A stretch of DNA of 64,000 nt from Rhodococcus sp. P1Y (GCF_003641205.1 NZ_CP032762.1:2790001-2854000); one strand, 5' to 3'. Shown: positions 1 to 9,617, counted from the stretch's first letter. Notes: generated by a model from the letters alone, not told the origin. Numbers and translations are program-made.

Positions 1-224
1 CGTACACCTTCCTGGTGCACCCGGATTCGAACAAGACGCAGATCAAGATCGCCGTCGAGAAGATCTTCGACGTCACCGTGACCAGCGTCAACACGCAGAA
101 CCGTCAGGGCAAGCGTAAGCGGACCCGTGCCGGTTACGGCAAGCGCAAGGACACCAAGCGCGCGCTCGTAACGCTCTCCGCCGACAGCAAGCCCATCGAG
201 ATCTTCGGAGGTCCGGTCGCGTAA
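1..224 (+). CDS. rplW: 50S ribosomal protein L23, 3' part
   Basis: This is the C-terminal part of large-subunit protein L23, which binds 23S rRNA at the peptide exit tunnel and docks the signal recognition particle and trigger factor. The window opens inside the gene: the reading frame starts at base 3 and reads [15 protein letters not shown], a typical L23 central motif, followed by the basic loop [19 protein letters not shown] and a short C-terminus ending GGPVA. The start codon and roughly the first quarter lie outside the window. The gap to rplB is 39 nt, so the two are surely co-transcribed as part of the S10 operon. Confidence 0.97.
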   Translation, partial: YTFLVHPDSNKTQIKIAVEKIFDVTVTSVNTQNRQGKRKRTRAGYGKRKDTKRALVTLSADSKPIEIFGGPVA

Positions 225-263
225 GCGACTGGGACTCTTCGGATATAGAGGACGAGAAGACTC

Positions 264-1103
264 ATGGCAATCCGTAAGTACAAGCCGACCACTCCGGGCC
301 GCCGCGGCTCCAGTGTCTCCGATTTCGCGGAGATCACTCGCAGCACGCCCGAGAAGTCGCTGGTTCGCCCCCTGCACGGTCGCGGTGGACGTAACGCACA
401 CGGTCGTATCACCACTCGGCACAAGGGTGGCGGACACAAGCGCGCGTACCGTCTGATCGATTTCCGTCGCAACGACAAGGACGGCGTGCCGGCCAAGGTC
501 GCTCACATCGAGTACGACCCCAACCGCACCGCCAACATCGCTCTGCTGCACTACGCAGACGGTGAGAAGCGCTACATCGTGGCTCCCAAGGGCATCGCTC
601 AGGGTTCGCCGATCGAGCAGGGCGCAGGCGCCGACATCAAGCCGGGCAACAACCTGCCTTTGCGCAACATCCCGACGGGTACGACCATCCACGCGGTCGA
701 GCTTCGTCCGGGTGGCGGCGCCAAGATGGCACGCTCCGCAGGCGCAAGCATCCAGCTCCTCGGTAAGGAAGGCCCCTACGCGACCCTGCGTATGCCGTCC
801 GGTGAAATCCGTCGCGTCGACGTGCGCTGCCGCGCAACTGTCGGCGAGGTCGGCAACGCCGAGCAGTCGAACATCAACTGGGGTAAAGCCGGCCGTATGC
901 GTTGGAAGGGCAAGCGCCCGACCGTTCGTGGTGTCGTGATGAACCCGGTCGACCACCCGCACGGTGGCGGCGAGGGCAAGACCTCCGGTGGACGCCACCC
1001 GGTCAGCCCTTGGGGACAGGCCGAAGGCCGTACCCGCAGTAAGAAGAAGGCGAGCGACAAGCTGATTGTCCGTCGTCGTCGTACCGGCAAGAACAAGCGC
1101 TAG
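264..1103 (+). CDS. rplB: 50S ribosomal protein L2
   Basis: L2 is a primary 23S rRNA-binding protein needed for subunit joining and the peptidyl transferase centre. The 279-aa length is normal for actinobacteria. It starts [20 protein letters not shown] and carries the conserved C-terminal motif [13 protein letters not shown], which contains the functionally important His near the peptidyl transferase centre, then a basic tail ending RRTGKNKR. The ATG at 264 is preceded by an AGAGGACGAG Shine-Dalgarno stretch. The rpsS ribosome-binding site overlaps the stop codon (TAGGAGGG), coupling the two genes. Confidence 0.99.
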   Translation: MAIRKYKPTTPGRRGSSVSDFAEITRSTPEKSLVRPLHGRGGRNAHGRITTRHKGGGHKRAYRLIDFRRNDKDGVPAKVAHIEYDPNRTANIALLHYADGEKRYIVAPKGIAQGSPIEQGAGADIKPGNNLPLRNIPTGTTIHAVELRPGGGAKMARSAGASIQLLGKEGPYATLRMPSGEIRRVDVRCRATVGEVGNAEQSNINWGKAGRMRWKGKRPTVRGVVMNPVDHPHGGGEGKTSGGRHPVSPWGQAEGRTRSKKKASDKLIVRRRRTGKNKR

Positions 1104-1116
1104 GAGGGAGTTCAGA

Positions 1117-1394
1117 ATGCCACGCAGCCTGAAGAAAGGCCCGTTCGTAGACGATCACCTCCTCGCGAAGGTTGACGTCCAGAACGACAAGGGAACCAAG
1201 CAGGTCATCAAGACCTGGTCCCGTCGATCGACAATCCTCCCCGACTTCATCGGTCACACTTTCGCCGTCCACGACGGTCGTAAGCACGTACCGGTGTTCG
1301 TGTCCGACTCCATGGTCGGCCACAAGCTCGGAGAGTTCGCACCGACCCGTACGTTCAAGGGTCACATCAAGGACGACCGGAAGGCGAAGAGGCG

Positions 1395-1398
<4 letters not shown>
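1117..1398 (+). CDS. rpsS: 30S ribosomal protein S19
   Basis: S19 sits in the head of the small subunit with S13 and contacts the A-site tRNA region. The protein is 93 aa, starting [16 protein letters not shown], with the family motif [13 protein letters not shown] [19 protein letters not shown] near its C-terminus. The frame is open upstream to about 1066, but the ATG at 1117 is chosen because TAGGAGGG lies just before it and because the family always begins M-P-R-S-L-K-K-G. Its end overlaps the rplV start by 4 nt (ATGA). Confidence 0.98.
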
Positions 1399-2620
<1,222 letters not shown>

Positions 2621-2622
2621 CT

Positions 2623-3039
2623 ATGTTGATCCCACGCCGGGTCAAGCACCGTAAGCAGCACCACCCGAAGCGTTCGGGCGCTGCCAAGGGCGGCACCGCT
2701 GTGACGTTCGGTGACTACGGCATTCAGGCTCTCGAGCCGGCCTACATCACCAACCGTCAGATCGAGTCCGCTCGTATCGCGATCACCCGCCACATCAAGC
2801 GTGGCGGCAAGGTCTGGATCAACATCTTCCCGGACCGCCCGCTCACCAAGAAGCCTGCCGAGACCCGCATGGGTTCCGGTAAGGGTTCGCCCGAGTGGTG
2901 GATCGCCAACGTCAAGCCGGGTCGCGTGCTCTTCGAGCTCTCGTTCCCCGACGAGACCGTCGCGCGTCAGGCACTGACTCGCGCTATCCACAAGCTGCCG
3001 ATGAAGGCACGCATCATCACCAGGGAGGAGCAGTTCTGA
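2623..3039 (+). CDS. rplP: 50S ribosomal protein L16
   Basis: L16 helps position the acceptor arm of A-site tRNA in the peptidyl transferase centre. The 138-aa protein has the typical start [15 protein letters not shown], the central motif [23 protein letters not shown] and the motif [14 protein letters not shown]. It begins 2 nt after the rpsC stop and its TGA overlaps the rpmC ATG (TGATG). Length and motifs match the family in full, with nothing unusual. Confidence 0.99.
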   Translation: MLIPRRVKHRKQHHPKRSGAAKGGTAVTFGDYGIQALEPAYITNRQIESARIAITRHIKRGGKVWINIFPDRPLTKKPAETRMGSGKGSPEWWIANVKPGRVLFELSFPDETVARQALTRAIHKLPMKARIITREEQF

Positions 3040-3284
3040 TGGCTACCGGAACCCCAGCCGCAGAGCTCCGCGAGCTCACCGGTGAAGAGCTGGTCACCAA
3101 GCTGCGTGAGTCGAAGGAAGAGCTGTTCAACCTTCGTTTCCAGATGGCTACCGGCCAGCTGGACAACAACCGTCGACTGCGCACCGTTCGTCACGAGATC
3201 GCGCGCATCTACACCGTGCTGCGTGAGCGTGAGCTCGGCCTGGCTACAGGTCCTGCCGACGACACTGCAGGTGACGCGGCATGA
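3039..3284 (+). CDS. rpmC: 50S ribosomal protein L29
   Basis: L29 is a small helical hairpin protein near the exit tunnel, where chaperones and SRP dock. The product is 81 aa: [20 protein letters not shown], then the family core [20 protein letters not shown] and the second helix around [20 protein letters not shown]. The C-terminal 15 residues are acidic/alanine-rich and slightly extend the usual length. The ATG at 3039 overlaps the rplP stop codon and GGGAGGAG lies 11-18 nt upstream. The 3' end overlaps rpsQ by 4 nt (ATGA). Confidence 0.97.
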   Translation: MATGTPAAELRELTGEELVTKLRESKEELFNLRFQMATGQLDNNRRLRTVRHEIARIYTVLRERELGLATGPADDTAGDAA

Positions 3285-3559
3285 GCGAGGAAAAGACTGT
3301 GACTGAAGAGCGCAACAACCGCAAGGTTCGGATCGGCTACGTCGTATCCGACAAGATGGAGAAGACGATCGTGGTCGAGCTGGAAGACAGGGTCAAGCAC
3401 CCTCTCTACAGCAAGGTCATCCGTCGGACCACCAAGGTCAAGGCACATGACGAGAAGGGCGACGCCGGCGTAGGCGATCGCGTTCAGCTCATGGAGACCC
3501 GCCCGCTGTCCGCCACGAAGCACTGGCGACTGGTCGAGGTTCTCGAAAAGGCCAAATAA
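3281..3559 (+). CDS. rpsQ: 30S ribosomal protein S17
   Basis: S17 is a primary 16S rRNA binder with an OB-fold. The 92-aa protein has a short acidic N-terminus ([19 protein letters not shown]), the family motif [20 protein letters not shown] and the motif [20 protein letters not shown]. It is the last gene of this transcription block. It overlaps rpmC by 4 nt and is followed within 16 nt by a strong hairpin with a T-run at 3575-3612. Confidence 0.98.
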   Translation: MSEEKTVTEERNNRKVRIGYVVSDKMEKTIVVELEDRVKHPLYSKVIRRTTKVKAHDEKGDAGVGDRVQLMETRPLSATKHWRLVEVLEKAK

Positions 3560-3574
3560 GCATCTGTTTTGCTG

Positions 3575-3612
3575 CGAAAAAGCCCACTCCCGTTCGGGGG
3601 TGGGCTTTTTCG
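3575..3612. terminator. Bidirectional intrinsic terminator between rpsQ and the TerD-AIM24 gene
   Basis: The stem AAAAAGCCCACTCCC pairs with GGGGTGGGCTTTTT around a short CGTTC loop. An A-run lies on one side and a T-run on the other, so it can work for both convergent transcripts: the S10 operon from the left and the minus-strand TerD-AIM24 gene from the right. Confidence 0.92.
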
Positions 3613-3631
3613 TGTCCAGTGGTGGTTCGTG

Positions 3632-4981
3632 TCAGCGGCCCAGTAGCCCGCCGAGTGCACCGCCGACTCCTGCTTGCTCGCCGCTGCCGCTACCACCGAT
3701 CAGGCCGCCAGGCGGTTGCTCGGAGGGTTGGACGACGACGAACCCTTGGCCCGCGAATTCGAGGGTGAACCGTTCGCCGGTGCTGCGTCCGATCAATGTC
3801 CCGAGGCCGAACGAATCGTTCTTCTTCACTCTGGTGGACAAACTGGACGACCACGCCACCGCAGCTTGCGGGTCTGCGAACGTCGGCTGATCGACCTGCA
3901 GGACCACCGGCACTCCGTCGGTCGTGATCGCAATCCGGCCGCGGCCGGTGAAGACACAGTTGAAGAAGCCTGCGTTGCCGCCGGCTGCTGCGCCCTGAAC
4001 ACGCTTGACGTCGTACGTCAGGGTCGACTCGAACGCGAGAACGTTTGCGCCGTTGATCGTCAGGCCATCCGTGCCGTCCAAGTCGATGAGGTGAACGTCC
4101 TGGGCTGCATTGGCCAGGAACAGATCGCCCCTGCCGGACACCGTCATGAGGGGAACGCCTTCCCCGGACAACGCCTGCTTGAACGCGCGTCCCAGTCCTC
4201 CTGCACCTTTGGCCTCGAACTTCAGATCGCCCTGGTAGGCCACCATGGATCCGGCTCGAGCCATGACGTCGCCGTTCATTCCGACGCGACACATCTTGCT
4301 GCCCTGTTTCTGAATTCCCGCCCCTGGCACCTCGGAGTGCTCCGGTGCGAACAGATCGCTCTTCATGGGGAGATGTCCTCCTGAGGTCGGGGCCTGGACT
4401 GGGGCTTGGGCTTGGGCTGGGGAGGGGTGTTGAGATGCAGCCGGTGTCAGTGGTGCTGGGGTGTAGTCCTCGTCGGCTTCGGTGTCGTCGATCTCGATAC
4501 CGAATGCTGTTGCTATACCGGCCAACCCGTCGGTATAGCCCTGTCCGACGGCGCGAATCTTCCACGCGTCTGCACGTCGGTAGATCTCGAGACACACGAG
4601 TGCGTTTTCTTGACCCAAGGCGTCTGCGGGATAGGCGACGAACGGCGTCCCAGACGTATCGGCGACGGTCGTCTCGACTGGACCGGCTGACGCGAATGTC
4701 AGAGGACCTGTGCCGTCCAGTGAGGCCGTAATCGCTACGGTGTCGATGTCCGACGGCAGTTGCGACGGTTCGATGACTATTCGGTGGCCGCCGGGATCGC
4801 GCTGGTATTCGATACCCGGGCCTGCGGGCTGGTTGTAGAAGATGAGGTCGTCGTCGGAGCGGACCTTGCCATTCGCGGCGAGCAACAGCGCGGAGACGTC
4901 GACCGCAGCTTGCGTCCGCAGCATCACGGTCAGCGTCCCTGGTGGGGCGGGGCAGTTCTCCCCGCGAGCGAGGGTCTTCAT
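3632..4981 (-). CDS. TerD-domain / AIM24-family fusion protein
   Basis: This 449-aa protein joins two families. Residues 1 to about 175 read as a TerD/TerZ-type domain (MKTLARGENCPAPPGTLTVM, then LVCLEIYRRADAWKIRAVGQ and GLAGIATAFGIEID), the calcium-binding fold linked to tellurite and stress-response systems. A Pro/Gln/Ala linker of about 30 residues follows. Residues from about 212 to 440 resemble the AIM24/TerB-associated beta-rich fold (SKMCRVGMNGDVMARAGSMV, then LFLANAAQDVHLIDLDG). The C-terminal 20 residues are Gly-rich. There is no signal peptide or membrane segment. The gene sits inverted inside the ribosomal array and is convergent with rpsQ. Domain assignment rests on recognised motifs; the biological role is unknown. 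Confidence 0.82.
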   Translation of the reverse strand: MKTLARGENCPAPPGTLTVMLRTQAAVDVSALLLAANGKVRSDDDLIFYNQPAGPGIEYQRDPGGHRIVIEPSQLPSDIDTVAITASLDGTGPLTFASAGPVETTVADTSGTPFVAYPADALGQENALVCLEIYRRADAWKIRAVGQGYTDGLAGIATAFGIEIDDTEADEDYTPAPLTPAASQHPSPAQAQAPVQAPTSGGHLPMKSDLFAPEHSEVPGAGIQKQGSKMCRVGMNGDVMARAGSMVAYQGDLKFEAKGAGGLGRAFKQALSGEGVPLMTVSGRGDLFLANAAQDVHLIDLDGTDGLTINGANVLAFESTLTYDVKRVQGAAAGGNAGFFNCVFTGRGRIAITTDGVPVVLQVDQPTFADPQAAVAWSSSLSTRVKKNDSFGLGTLIGRSTGERFTLEFAGQGFVVVQPSEQPPGGLIGGSGSGEQAGVGGALGGLLGR

Positions 4982-5056
4982 TGGTCCCAGTGTGCCAGTG
5001 CTATCCCTTGGGGAGCTCGGATACGTTCGCGCGACCGGATTGCGTTCCCGCGGTCG

Positions 5057-5094
5057 CGATCGGAGGAGCGGTAGCGTATTCGGGGAGCGGGAAC
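5057..5094. repeat. 38-nt direct repeat, left copy
   Basis: The 38 bases beginning CGATCGGAGGAGCGGTAGCG are identical to 6091-6128. Each copy ends GCGGGAAC and is preceded by GTTCCCGC 15-20 nt upstream, so each copy is also an imperfect inverted repeat able to form a hairpin. This copy stops 2 nt before the end of the AbiEi-like gene. Confidence 0.9.
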
Positions 5095-5096
5095 AG

Positions 5097-6029
5097 TTAT
5101 AGACCTGCGATTCGGAGGCCGTCGAGCAGGATTCTGTGCAAACGTTCGGGTTTCACGAGGTCTGCCCAGGTCCACCGAACGACATGGGTGCCTCGGCGAC
5201 GAATCGCATCTTCTCGCAGCTTCTCCTTAGTCACGACTGCGGGGGCGTCGGAGGTGTACTTGCTCATTCCGTCGGATTCGCCCACGAGCTTCGCATTCCA
5301 GTCGAAATCGGTTCGTGCGATCAGACGGCCGTGCTCGTCGTGGAATTCGTGTTGTAAACGGGGCTCGGGTATGTCCGGCCACCGGTGCATGAGTACGCGT
5401 GACCATGATTCGCCGATGCTCTCGGTCAAGGGGCTCGCGTATTCGACGGCGTCACGAACATGTGCAATCCCCCTCCGACGCCCAAGCCGATCGAGTACTA
5501 GCTGCGGCTTGGTCGTCGACACTCTCAACGCCGACTCGATTGCGCACACAGCTTGGACGAATGTGCCCGCGCATCCGACGTCGAGGGCTGTCCGCATCGG
5601 CGAAGTCACCACGATTCCGTCGATCACGATGACGTCTTCACTCTGGAGCGGCGCTCGATGGAGGATTCGGGAAGACGACTTCTTTCCACCTCCGCGCCCG
5701 TCCGATGTGAAGTGCACAAGCGTATGGTCCGGCCGAAGGAGCGGACGCCCCAGTAGAGCAGCCGCCGAGTCATGACTGACGATGGCATCGGTGTCGGCTG
5801 CGTAGGCAAGGACTCGTCGTCGATACTGTTCGGCACGGGACATCTCGGCCCACTGAGCTCCGTCGACATATGCGCCTGGCCTGAGCCTCGTCAGCTCACC
5901 TTTGCGGTGCGCTGTGCGGAGAATGTCATCGGTCATACCCCGATCGTGGGCTTCGCGACGGCTGAGGAACGGTTCCATGCGCGAGATCGTGAACCATGGC
6001 ACCGACAGGTTTCGACGGATTGCCGCCAC
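5097..6029 (-). CDS. AbiEi-like antitoxin-domain protein with DUF559-like C-terminus (solitary)
   Basis: The 310-aa protein has an N-terminal winged-helix-like region (FLSRREAHDRGMTDDILRTA then GELTRLRPGAYVDG) typical of type IV AbiEi antitoxin-domain proteins. Next comes a middle part with the characteristic IVSHDSAAALLGRPLL and VIVIDGIVVTSPMRTALDVG. The C-terminal third (ARTDFDWNAKLVGESDG and GTHVVRWTWADL) resembles the DUF559/VSR-like endonuclease fold. No AbiEii nucleotidyltransferase toxin gene is adjacent, so it is a solitary copy. The GTG at 6029 gives the full length; an in-frame ATG at 5978 is an alternative and no convincing Shine-Dalgarno separates them. Identical 38-nt repeats flank the gene, suggesting recent insertion. 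Function is inferred only. Confidence 0.72.
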   Translation of the reverse strand: MAAIRRNLSVPWFTISRMEPFLSRREAHDRGMTDDILRTAHRKGELTRLRPGAYVDGAQWAEMSRAEQYRRRVLAYAADTDAIVSHDSAAALLGRPLLRPDHTLVHFTSDGRGGGKKSSSRILHRAPLQSEDVIVIDGIVVTSPMRTALDVGCAGTFVQAVCAIESALRVSTTKPQLVLDRLGRRRGIAHVRDAVEYASPLTESIGESWSRVLMHRWPDIPEPRLQHEFHDEHGRLIARTDFDWNAKLVGESDGMSKYTSDAPAVVTKEKLREDAIRRRGTHVVRWTWADLVKPERLHRILLDGLRIAGL

Positions 6030-6090
6030 TGACTTGGCTGGCCGCAGGGAGCTACAGGCGTTCCCGCGGCTGGAATACGTTCCCGCGTCC

Positions 6091-6128
6091 CGATCGGAGG
6101 AGCGGTAGCGTATTCGGGGAGCGGGAAC
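6091..6128. repeat. 38-nt direct repeat, right copy
   Basis: This copy is identical to 5057-5094. CGTTCCCGC at about 6078 pairs with GCGGGAACG at 6121-6129, so this copy forms a hairpin of its own. A second GCGTTCCCGCGG lies at about 6057-6068. The copy lies 62 nt upstream of the AbiEi-like start and about 190 nt upstream of rplN. Confidence 0.9.
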
Positions 6129-6173
6129 GAATCCCGCGCGTGTGGAATCCTCGCGTCGTTAACCAGGGACGAT

Positions 6174-6203
6174 TTGGTGTGCACCTGGTCCGTCCCCTAC
6201 ACT
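6174..6203 (+). promoter_or_regulatory. Putative promoter of the rplN-rplX-rplE-rpsN operon
   Basis: A -35-like TTGGTG (6174-6179), an 18-nt spacer and a -10-like TACACT (6198-6203) lie about 115 nt upstream of rplN. The same blocks CGATTTGG, CCTACACTT and CGGTTGCC, the last exactly 5 nt after the -10, recur upstream of rpsH. That recurrence supports a real promoter. The start site itself is inferred. Confidence 0.65.
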
Positions 6204-6318
6204 TGACCGGTTGCCTGTGGCAGCGGTGTGCCTTCGTGCGCCCGCGTTGTATGCAGCCGACCGCGCGTGTCGGGACGGAAATCCGGCACGTATGCACATC
6301 CAGGTCTAGGAGAAGTTT

Positions 6319-6687
6319 GTGATTCAGCAGGAGTCGCGAGTACGCGTCGCTGACAACACGGGCGCTAAGGAAATCCTTTGCATCCGCGTTCTCGGTGGCT
6401 CGTCACGTCGCTACGCCGGAATCGGCGACATCATCGTAGCTACGGTGAAAGACGCCATCCCCGGTGGAAATATCAAGAAGGGCGAGGTCGTCAAGGCGGT
6501 CATCGTCCGTACCGTCAAGGAGCGTCGCCGCCCGGACGGTTCCTACATCCGTTTCGACGAGAACGCTGCCGTGCTGATCAAGCCGGACAACGATCCTCGC
6601 GGAACCCGCATCTTCGGCCCGGTCGGCCGCGAGCTGCGTGAGAAGAAGTTCATGAAGATCGTCTCGCTCGCCCCGGAGGTGCTGTAA
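6319..6687 (+). CDS. rplN: 50S ribosomal protein L14
   Basis: L14 forms an intersubunit bridge and is the docking site of the silencing factor RsfS. The 122-aa protein begins [20 protein letters not shown] and ends with the conserved [20 protein letters not shown]. The start is GTG at 6319, with TAGGAGAAG immediately upstream. It is the first gene of this block and is separated from rplX by no bases at all, rplX starting directly after the stop codon. Confidence 0.99.
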   Translation: MIQQESRVRVADNTGAKEILCIRVLGGSSRRYAGIGDIIVATVKDAIPGGNIKKGEVVKAVIVRTVKERRRPDGSYIRFDENAAVLIKPDNDPRGTRIFGPVGRELREKKFMKIVSLAPEVL

Positions 6688-7005
6688 ATGAAGGTGCACA
6701 AGGGCGACACCGTTCTCGTGATCGCAGGCAAGGACAAGGGCGCCAAGGGCAAGGTCATTCAGGCCTACCCCGCTGACTCCAAGGTCCTCGTCGAGGGCGT
6801 GAACCGCATCAAGAAGCACACTGCGGTCTCCGCTAACCAGCGTGGCGCGTCTTCGGGCGGAATCGTCACGCAGGAAGCCCCGATCCACATTTCGAACGTC
6901 GCGGTCATCGACTCGGACGGAAACCCCACTCGCGTGGGCTACCGCACCGACGAGGAGTCCGGCAAGCGCGTTCGCATTTCCCGGAAGAACGGGAAGGACA
7001 TCTGA
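6688..7005 (+). CDS. rplX: 50S ribosomal protein L24
   Basis: L24 is an assembly-initiating protein with a KOW motif that binds the 5' domain of 23S rRNA. The 105-aa product starts [20 protein letters not shown], which is the KOW motif, and continues with [18 protein letters not shown]. Its ATG directly follows the rplN stop and its TGA is followed 1 nt later by the rplE ATG. Length is standard for the group. Confidence 0.99.
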   Translation: MKVHKGDTVLVIAGKDKGAKGKVIQAYPADSKVLVEGVNRIKKHTAVSANQRGASSGGIVTQEAPIHISNVAVIDSDGNPTRVGYRTDEESGKRVRISRKNGKDI

Positions 7006-7006
7006 G

Positions 7007-7579
7007 ATGACTACCACTGAGAACAAGGCAGGCGTTCAGCCTCGCCTCAAGGCGCGCTACCGTGCCGAGATCAAAGACGCCCTCAACACCGAGTTTGCAT
7101 ACGAGAACGTCATGCAGATCCCCGGCGTCGTCAAGGTCGTCGTCAACATGGGCGTCGGCGACGCCGCCCGTGACGCGAAGCTGATCAACGGTGCAGTTGC
7201 CGACCTCGCAGCGATCACCGGCCAGAAGCCGGAGATCCGCAAGGCTCGCAAGTCCATCGCGCAGTTCAAGCTCCGTGAAGGAATGCCCATCGGCGCACGC
7301 GTCACGCTTCGTGGCGACCGCATGTGGGAGTTCCTGGACCGCCTGACCTCCATTGCCCTTCCCCGAATCAGGGACTTCCGTGGCCTCTCCGGCACGCAGT
7401 TCGACGGCAACGGCAACTACACGTTCGGCCTCAACGAGCAGTCGATGTTCCACGAGATCGACGTGGACAAGATCGATCGTCCGCGCGGCATGGACATCAC
7501 TGTGGTGACCACCGCAACCAACAACGAAGAAGGCCGCGCGCTGCTCAAGCACCTCGGCTTCCCGTTCAAGGAGAACTGA
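7007..7579 (+). CDS. rplE: 50S ribosomal protein L5
   Basis: L5 binds 5S rRNA and forms an intersubunit bridge with S13. The 190-aa protein starts [18 protein letters not shown] and contains the family motifs [40 protein letters not shown] and [11 protein letters not shown]. The frame is open upstream from 6842, but the ATG at 7007 fits the family start and follows the rplX stop by 1 nt with GGGAAGGAC just upstream. It is coupled to rpsN, which starts 4 nt after its stop. Confidence 0.98.
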   Translation: MTTTENKAGVQPRLKARYRAEIKDALNTEFAYENVMQIPGVVKVVVNMGVGDAARDAKLINGAVADLAAITGQKPEIRKARKSIAQFKLREGMPIGARVTLRGDRMWEFLDRLTSIALPRIRDFRGLSGTQFDGNGNYTFGLNEQSMFHEIDVDKIDRPRGMDITVVTTATNNEEGRALLKHLGFPFKEN

Positions 7580-7583
7580 GTCC

Positions 7584-7769
7584 ATGGCGAAGAAGGCATT
7601 GGTCAACAAGGCCAACAAGAAGCCGAAGTTCGCAGTGCGTGGCTACACGCGTTGCAACCGCTGCGGCCGTCCCCACTCCGTGTTCCGCAAGTTCGGCCTG
7701 TGCCGTATCTGCGTTCGCGAAATGGCACACCGCGGAGAACTCCCCGGCGTCCACAAGAGCTCCTGGTGA
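7584..7769 (+). CDS. rpsN: 30S ribosomal protein S14, zinc-binding (type Z)
   Basis: This is the short 61-aa zinc-ribbon form of S14, which assembles late into the 30S head. Cys24, Cys27, Cys40 and Cys43 form two CxxC knuckles (RCNRCG and LCRICV). The C-terminus [11 protein letters not shown] is diagnostic of the type Z class. Many actinobacteria carry a second, cysteine-free S14 elsewhere for zinc starvation; none is in this window. It is the last gene of its block, with a strong terminator 51 nt downstream. Confidence 0.98.
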   Translation: MAKKALVNKANKKPKFAVRGYTRCNRCGRPHSVFRKFGLCRICVREMAHRGELPGVHKSSW

Positions 7770-7820
7770 CATCGAAGTCCCGGTAAAGCTGGACCTTCGG
7801 GTCTCGTAGTAACCACGCTG

Positions 7821-7856
7821 ACGGGCGTGGGTTCCGAAAGGAACCCACGCCCGTTT
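7821..7856 (+). terminator. Intrinsic terminator after rpsN
   Basis: A 14-bp perfect stem ACGGGCGTGGGTTC / GAACCCACGCCCGT with a short CGAAAG loop is followed by TTTTG. It separates the rplN-rpsN operon from the permease gene. Confidence 0.93.
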
Positions 7857-7919
7857 TGTGCTGCTGCAACCCCCTGGCAGGTCTACTGTCAATCGAACTG
7901 ACTCCACAGGAGGTTCGCC

Positions 7920-9386
7920 ATGGCAGCACTGAAGCAGGATGAAACGCAAGCGGAACCAGGTGAACTGAAACGCGTCCTCGGACCTGGTCTCCTGCTCCTG
8001 TTCATCGTCGGTGACATCCTCGGCGCCGGGGTCTACGCCGTCACAGGCGACATGATCTCGAACGTCGGCGGCATTGCGTGGGTGCCGTTCGTGCTGGCAT
8101 TCGTCGTCGCGACGCTCACTGCGTTCTCCTATCTGGAACTGGTGACGAAATACCCACAGGCGGCCGGTGCTGCGCTGTACACCCACAAAGCGTTCGGCAT
8201 TCATTTCGCGACGTTCATCGTTGCCTTCGCGGTGATCTGTTCTGGAATCACGAGCGCTGCGACCTCGTCCAACGTCGTCGCCGGCAACTTGCTGGCGGGA
8301 CTGCACGAGACCTTCAGCGATGCAGACGGTCTCGGCTGGTTCGACATCCCCACAGGATCGACGTCGCAACTCGTCGTAGCCCTCCTGTTCATGGGATTTC
8401 TGGCCGCCATCAACCTGCGCGGCGTAGGTGAATCCGTGAAATTCAATGTCGTGCTCACCGCCATCGAAATGGTAGCCCTGGCGATCGTCATCGTGATCGG
8501 CTTCATCGCGGTCGGGCAGGGGAGCGCAGAAGGCGATATCGCCAATCTCGTTGTCTTCGAAGATCAGAACGAGAAAGGGATATTTCTCGCGGTGACGATC
8601 GCGACGACTATTGCCTTCTTCGCGATGGTGGGTTTCGAGGACTCGGTGAACATGGTCGAGGAAACGAAGGAACCGCAGAAGATCTTCCCCAAGATGATGC
8701 TGTCCGGACTCGGAATTGCGTGCCTCATATACGTATTGGTTGTTGTGGCGGTGATTGCTGTGCTTCCACTGAATTACGACTCGGGGAGCGAAGGAATTCT
8801 GCTTCACGTCGTTCGCGTCGGAGCACCTAATCTCCCGATCGACGAAGTTTTCCCTTACATGACTGTATTTGCGGTGGCCAACACCGCACTCATCAACATG
8901 CTGATGGCAAGTCGATGTATTTATGGTCTGGCACGCCAGCGGGTGCTCCCGACCGCACTCGGCGCTGTGTTGCCGAAACGCAGATCACCCTGGGCCGCAA
9001 TTGTTTTCACAACACTGCTGGCCGTAGTGCTCATCGTGGTAGTCAACCGGTTGAGTGGAAACTCCGTGGTAAGCGCACTGTCGGGAACGACAGGTTTGTT
9101 GCTGTTGGGCGTATTCGCGGTGGTCAACGTCGCGTGTCTGGTACTTAAACAGCGCGCGGACAAGACGTTCTTCCGCGCGCCGGTGTGGGTGCCGGTCGCT
9201 GGTGCCGCTCTGTGTCTGTTCTTGGTCGGTCCGTGGGCGCGCACCGAATCACAGATGATCCAGTACAAGATCGCAGGCGCGATGTTGTTGCTCGGCGTCG
9301 TGCTGTGGGCTGTTACGTACCTCGTGAACAAGGCAACGGGCCAGGGAGCGCCGCGAATCGACGCCGACAAGCTCGACGAACACTGA
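7920..9386 (+). CDS. APC-family amino acid permease
   Basis: This 488-aa integral membrane protein of the amino acid-polyamine-organocation family has about 12 hydrophobic segments. The first begins LGPGLLLLFIVGDILGAGVY, containing the G-x-G-x-Y type substrate-binding break of TM1. TM6 includes TTIAFFAMVGFEDSVNMVEE, where the FxGFE-like motif is a hallmark of the family. The C-terminal 20 residues are cytoplasmic. The ATG at 7920 is preceded by AGGAGGTTCGCC. The substrate cannot be read from sequence. It stands alone between two terminated ribosomal blocks on the same strand, which is unusual for a transporter. Confidence 0.9.
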   Translation: MAALKQDETQAEPGELKRVLGPGLLLLFIVGDILGAGVYAVTGDMISNVGGIAWVPFVLAFVVATLTAFSYLELVTKYPQAAGAALYTHKAFGIHFATFIVAFAVICSGITSAATSSNVVAGNLLAGLHETFSDADGLGWFDIPTGSTSQLVVALLFMGFLAAINLRGVGESVKFNVVLTAIEMVALAIVIVIGFIAVGQGSAEGDIANLVVFEDQNEKGIFLAVTIATTIAFFAMVGFEDSVNMVEETKEPQKIFPKMMLSGLGIACLIYVLVVVAVIAVLPLNYDSGSEGILLHVVRVGAPNLPIDEVFPYMTVFAVANTALINMLMASRCIYGLARQRVLPTALGAVLPKRRSPWAAIVFTTLLAVVLIVVVNRLSGNSVVSALSGTTGLLLLGVFAVVNVACLVLKQRADKTFFRAPVWVPVAGAALCLFLVGPWARTESQMIQYKIAGAMLLLGVVLWAVTYLVNKATGQGAPRIDADKLDEH

Positions 9387-9425
9387 GCTGCCTGTCCCGT
9401 GAGACCCCCGGGCCCCGGGAAGCGG

Positions 9426-9450
9426 GGAGCGAATGAGCCATTCGGTCACC
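9426..9450. repeat. 25-nt repeat, first copy
   Basis: The sequence begins GGAGCGAATGAGCCATTCGG and ends TCACC; it is identical to 9534-9558. Its centre GAATG-AGC-CATTC is an inverted repeat, giving a small hairpin or an operator-like site. The 108-nt spacing between copies holds degenerate GTTGC-type repeats. Confidence 0.88.
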
Positions 9451-9533
9451 CGGGGTGCTGGTTGCGTGGGTTGCAGTGGGTGCGTGTGTTGCAACGCACG
9501 CGTGGGCTGGAACCCGCGCGTAGACGCCACATC

Positions 9534-9558
9534 GGAGCGAATGAGCCATTCGGTCACC
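9534..9558. repeat. 25-nt repeat, second copy
   Basis: Identical to 9426-9450, in the same orientation. It ends 59 nt upstream of the putative rpsH promoter, so it may be part of a dispersed repeat element or an upstream regulatory site. Confidence 0.88.
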
Positions 9559-9617
9559 TGGAGCGTCGGCGAACCATGTGCGACGCGCGGCTGAATTCCG
9601 CGCATAGCAGGTGCGAT

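Noticed and set aside
7566..8807. Minus-strand open frame of about 413 codons over rpsN and the permease
   Set aside because: Covers a certain ribosomal gene and the permease in antisense; no domain.
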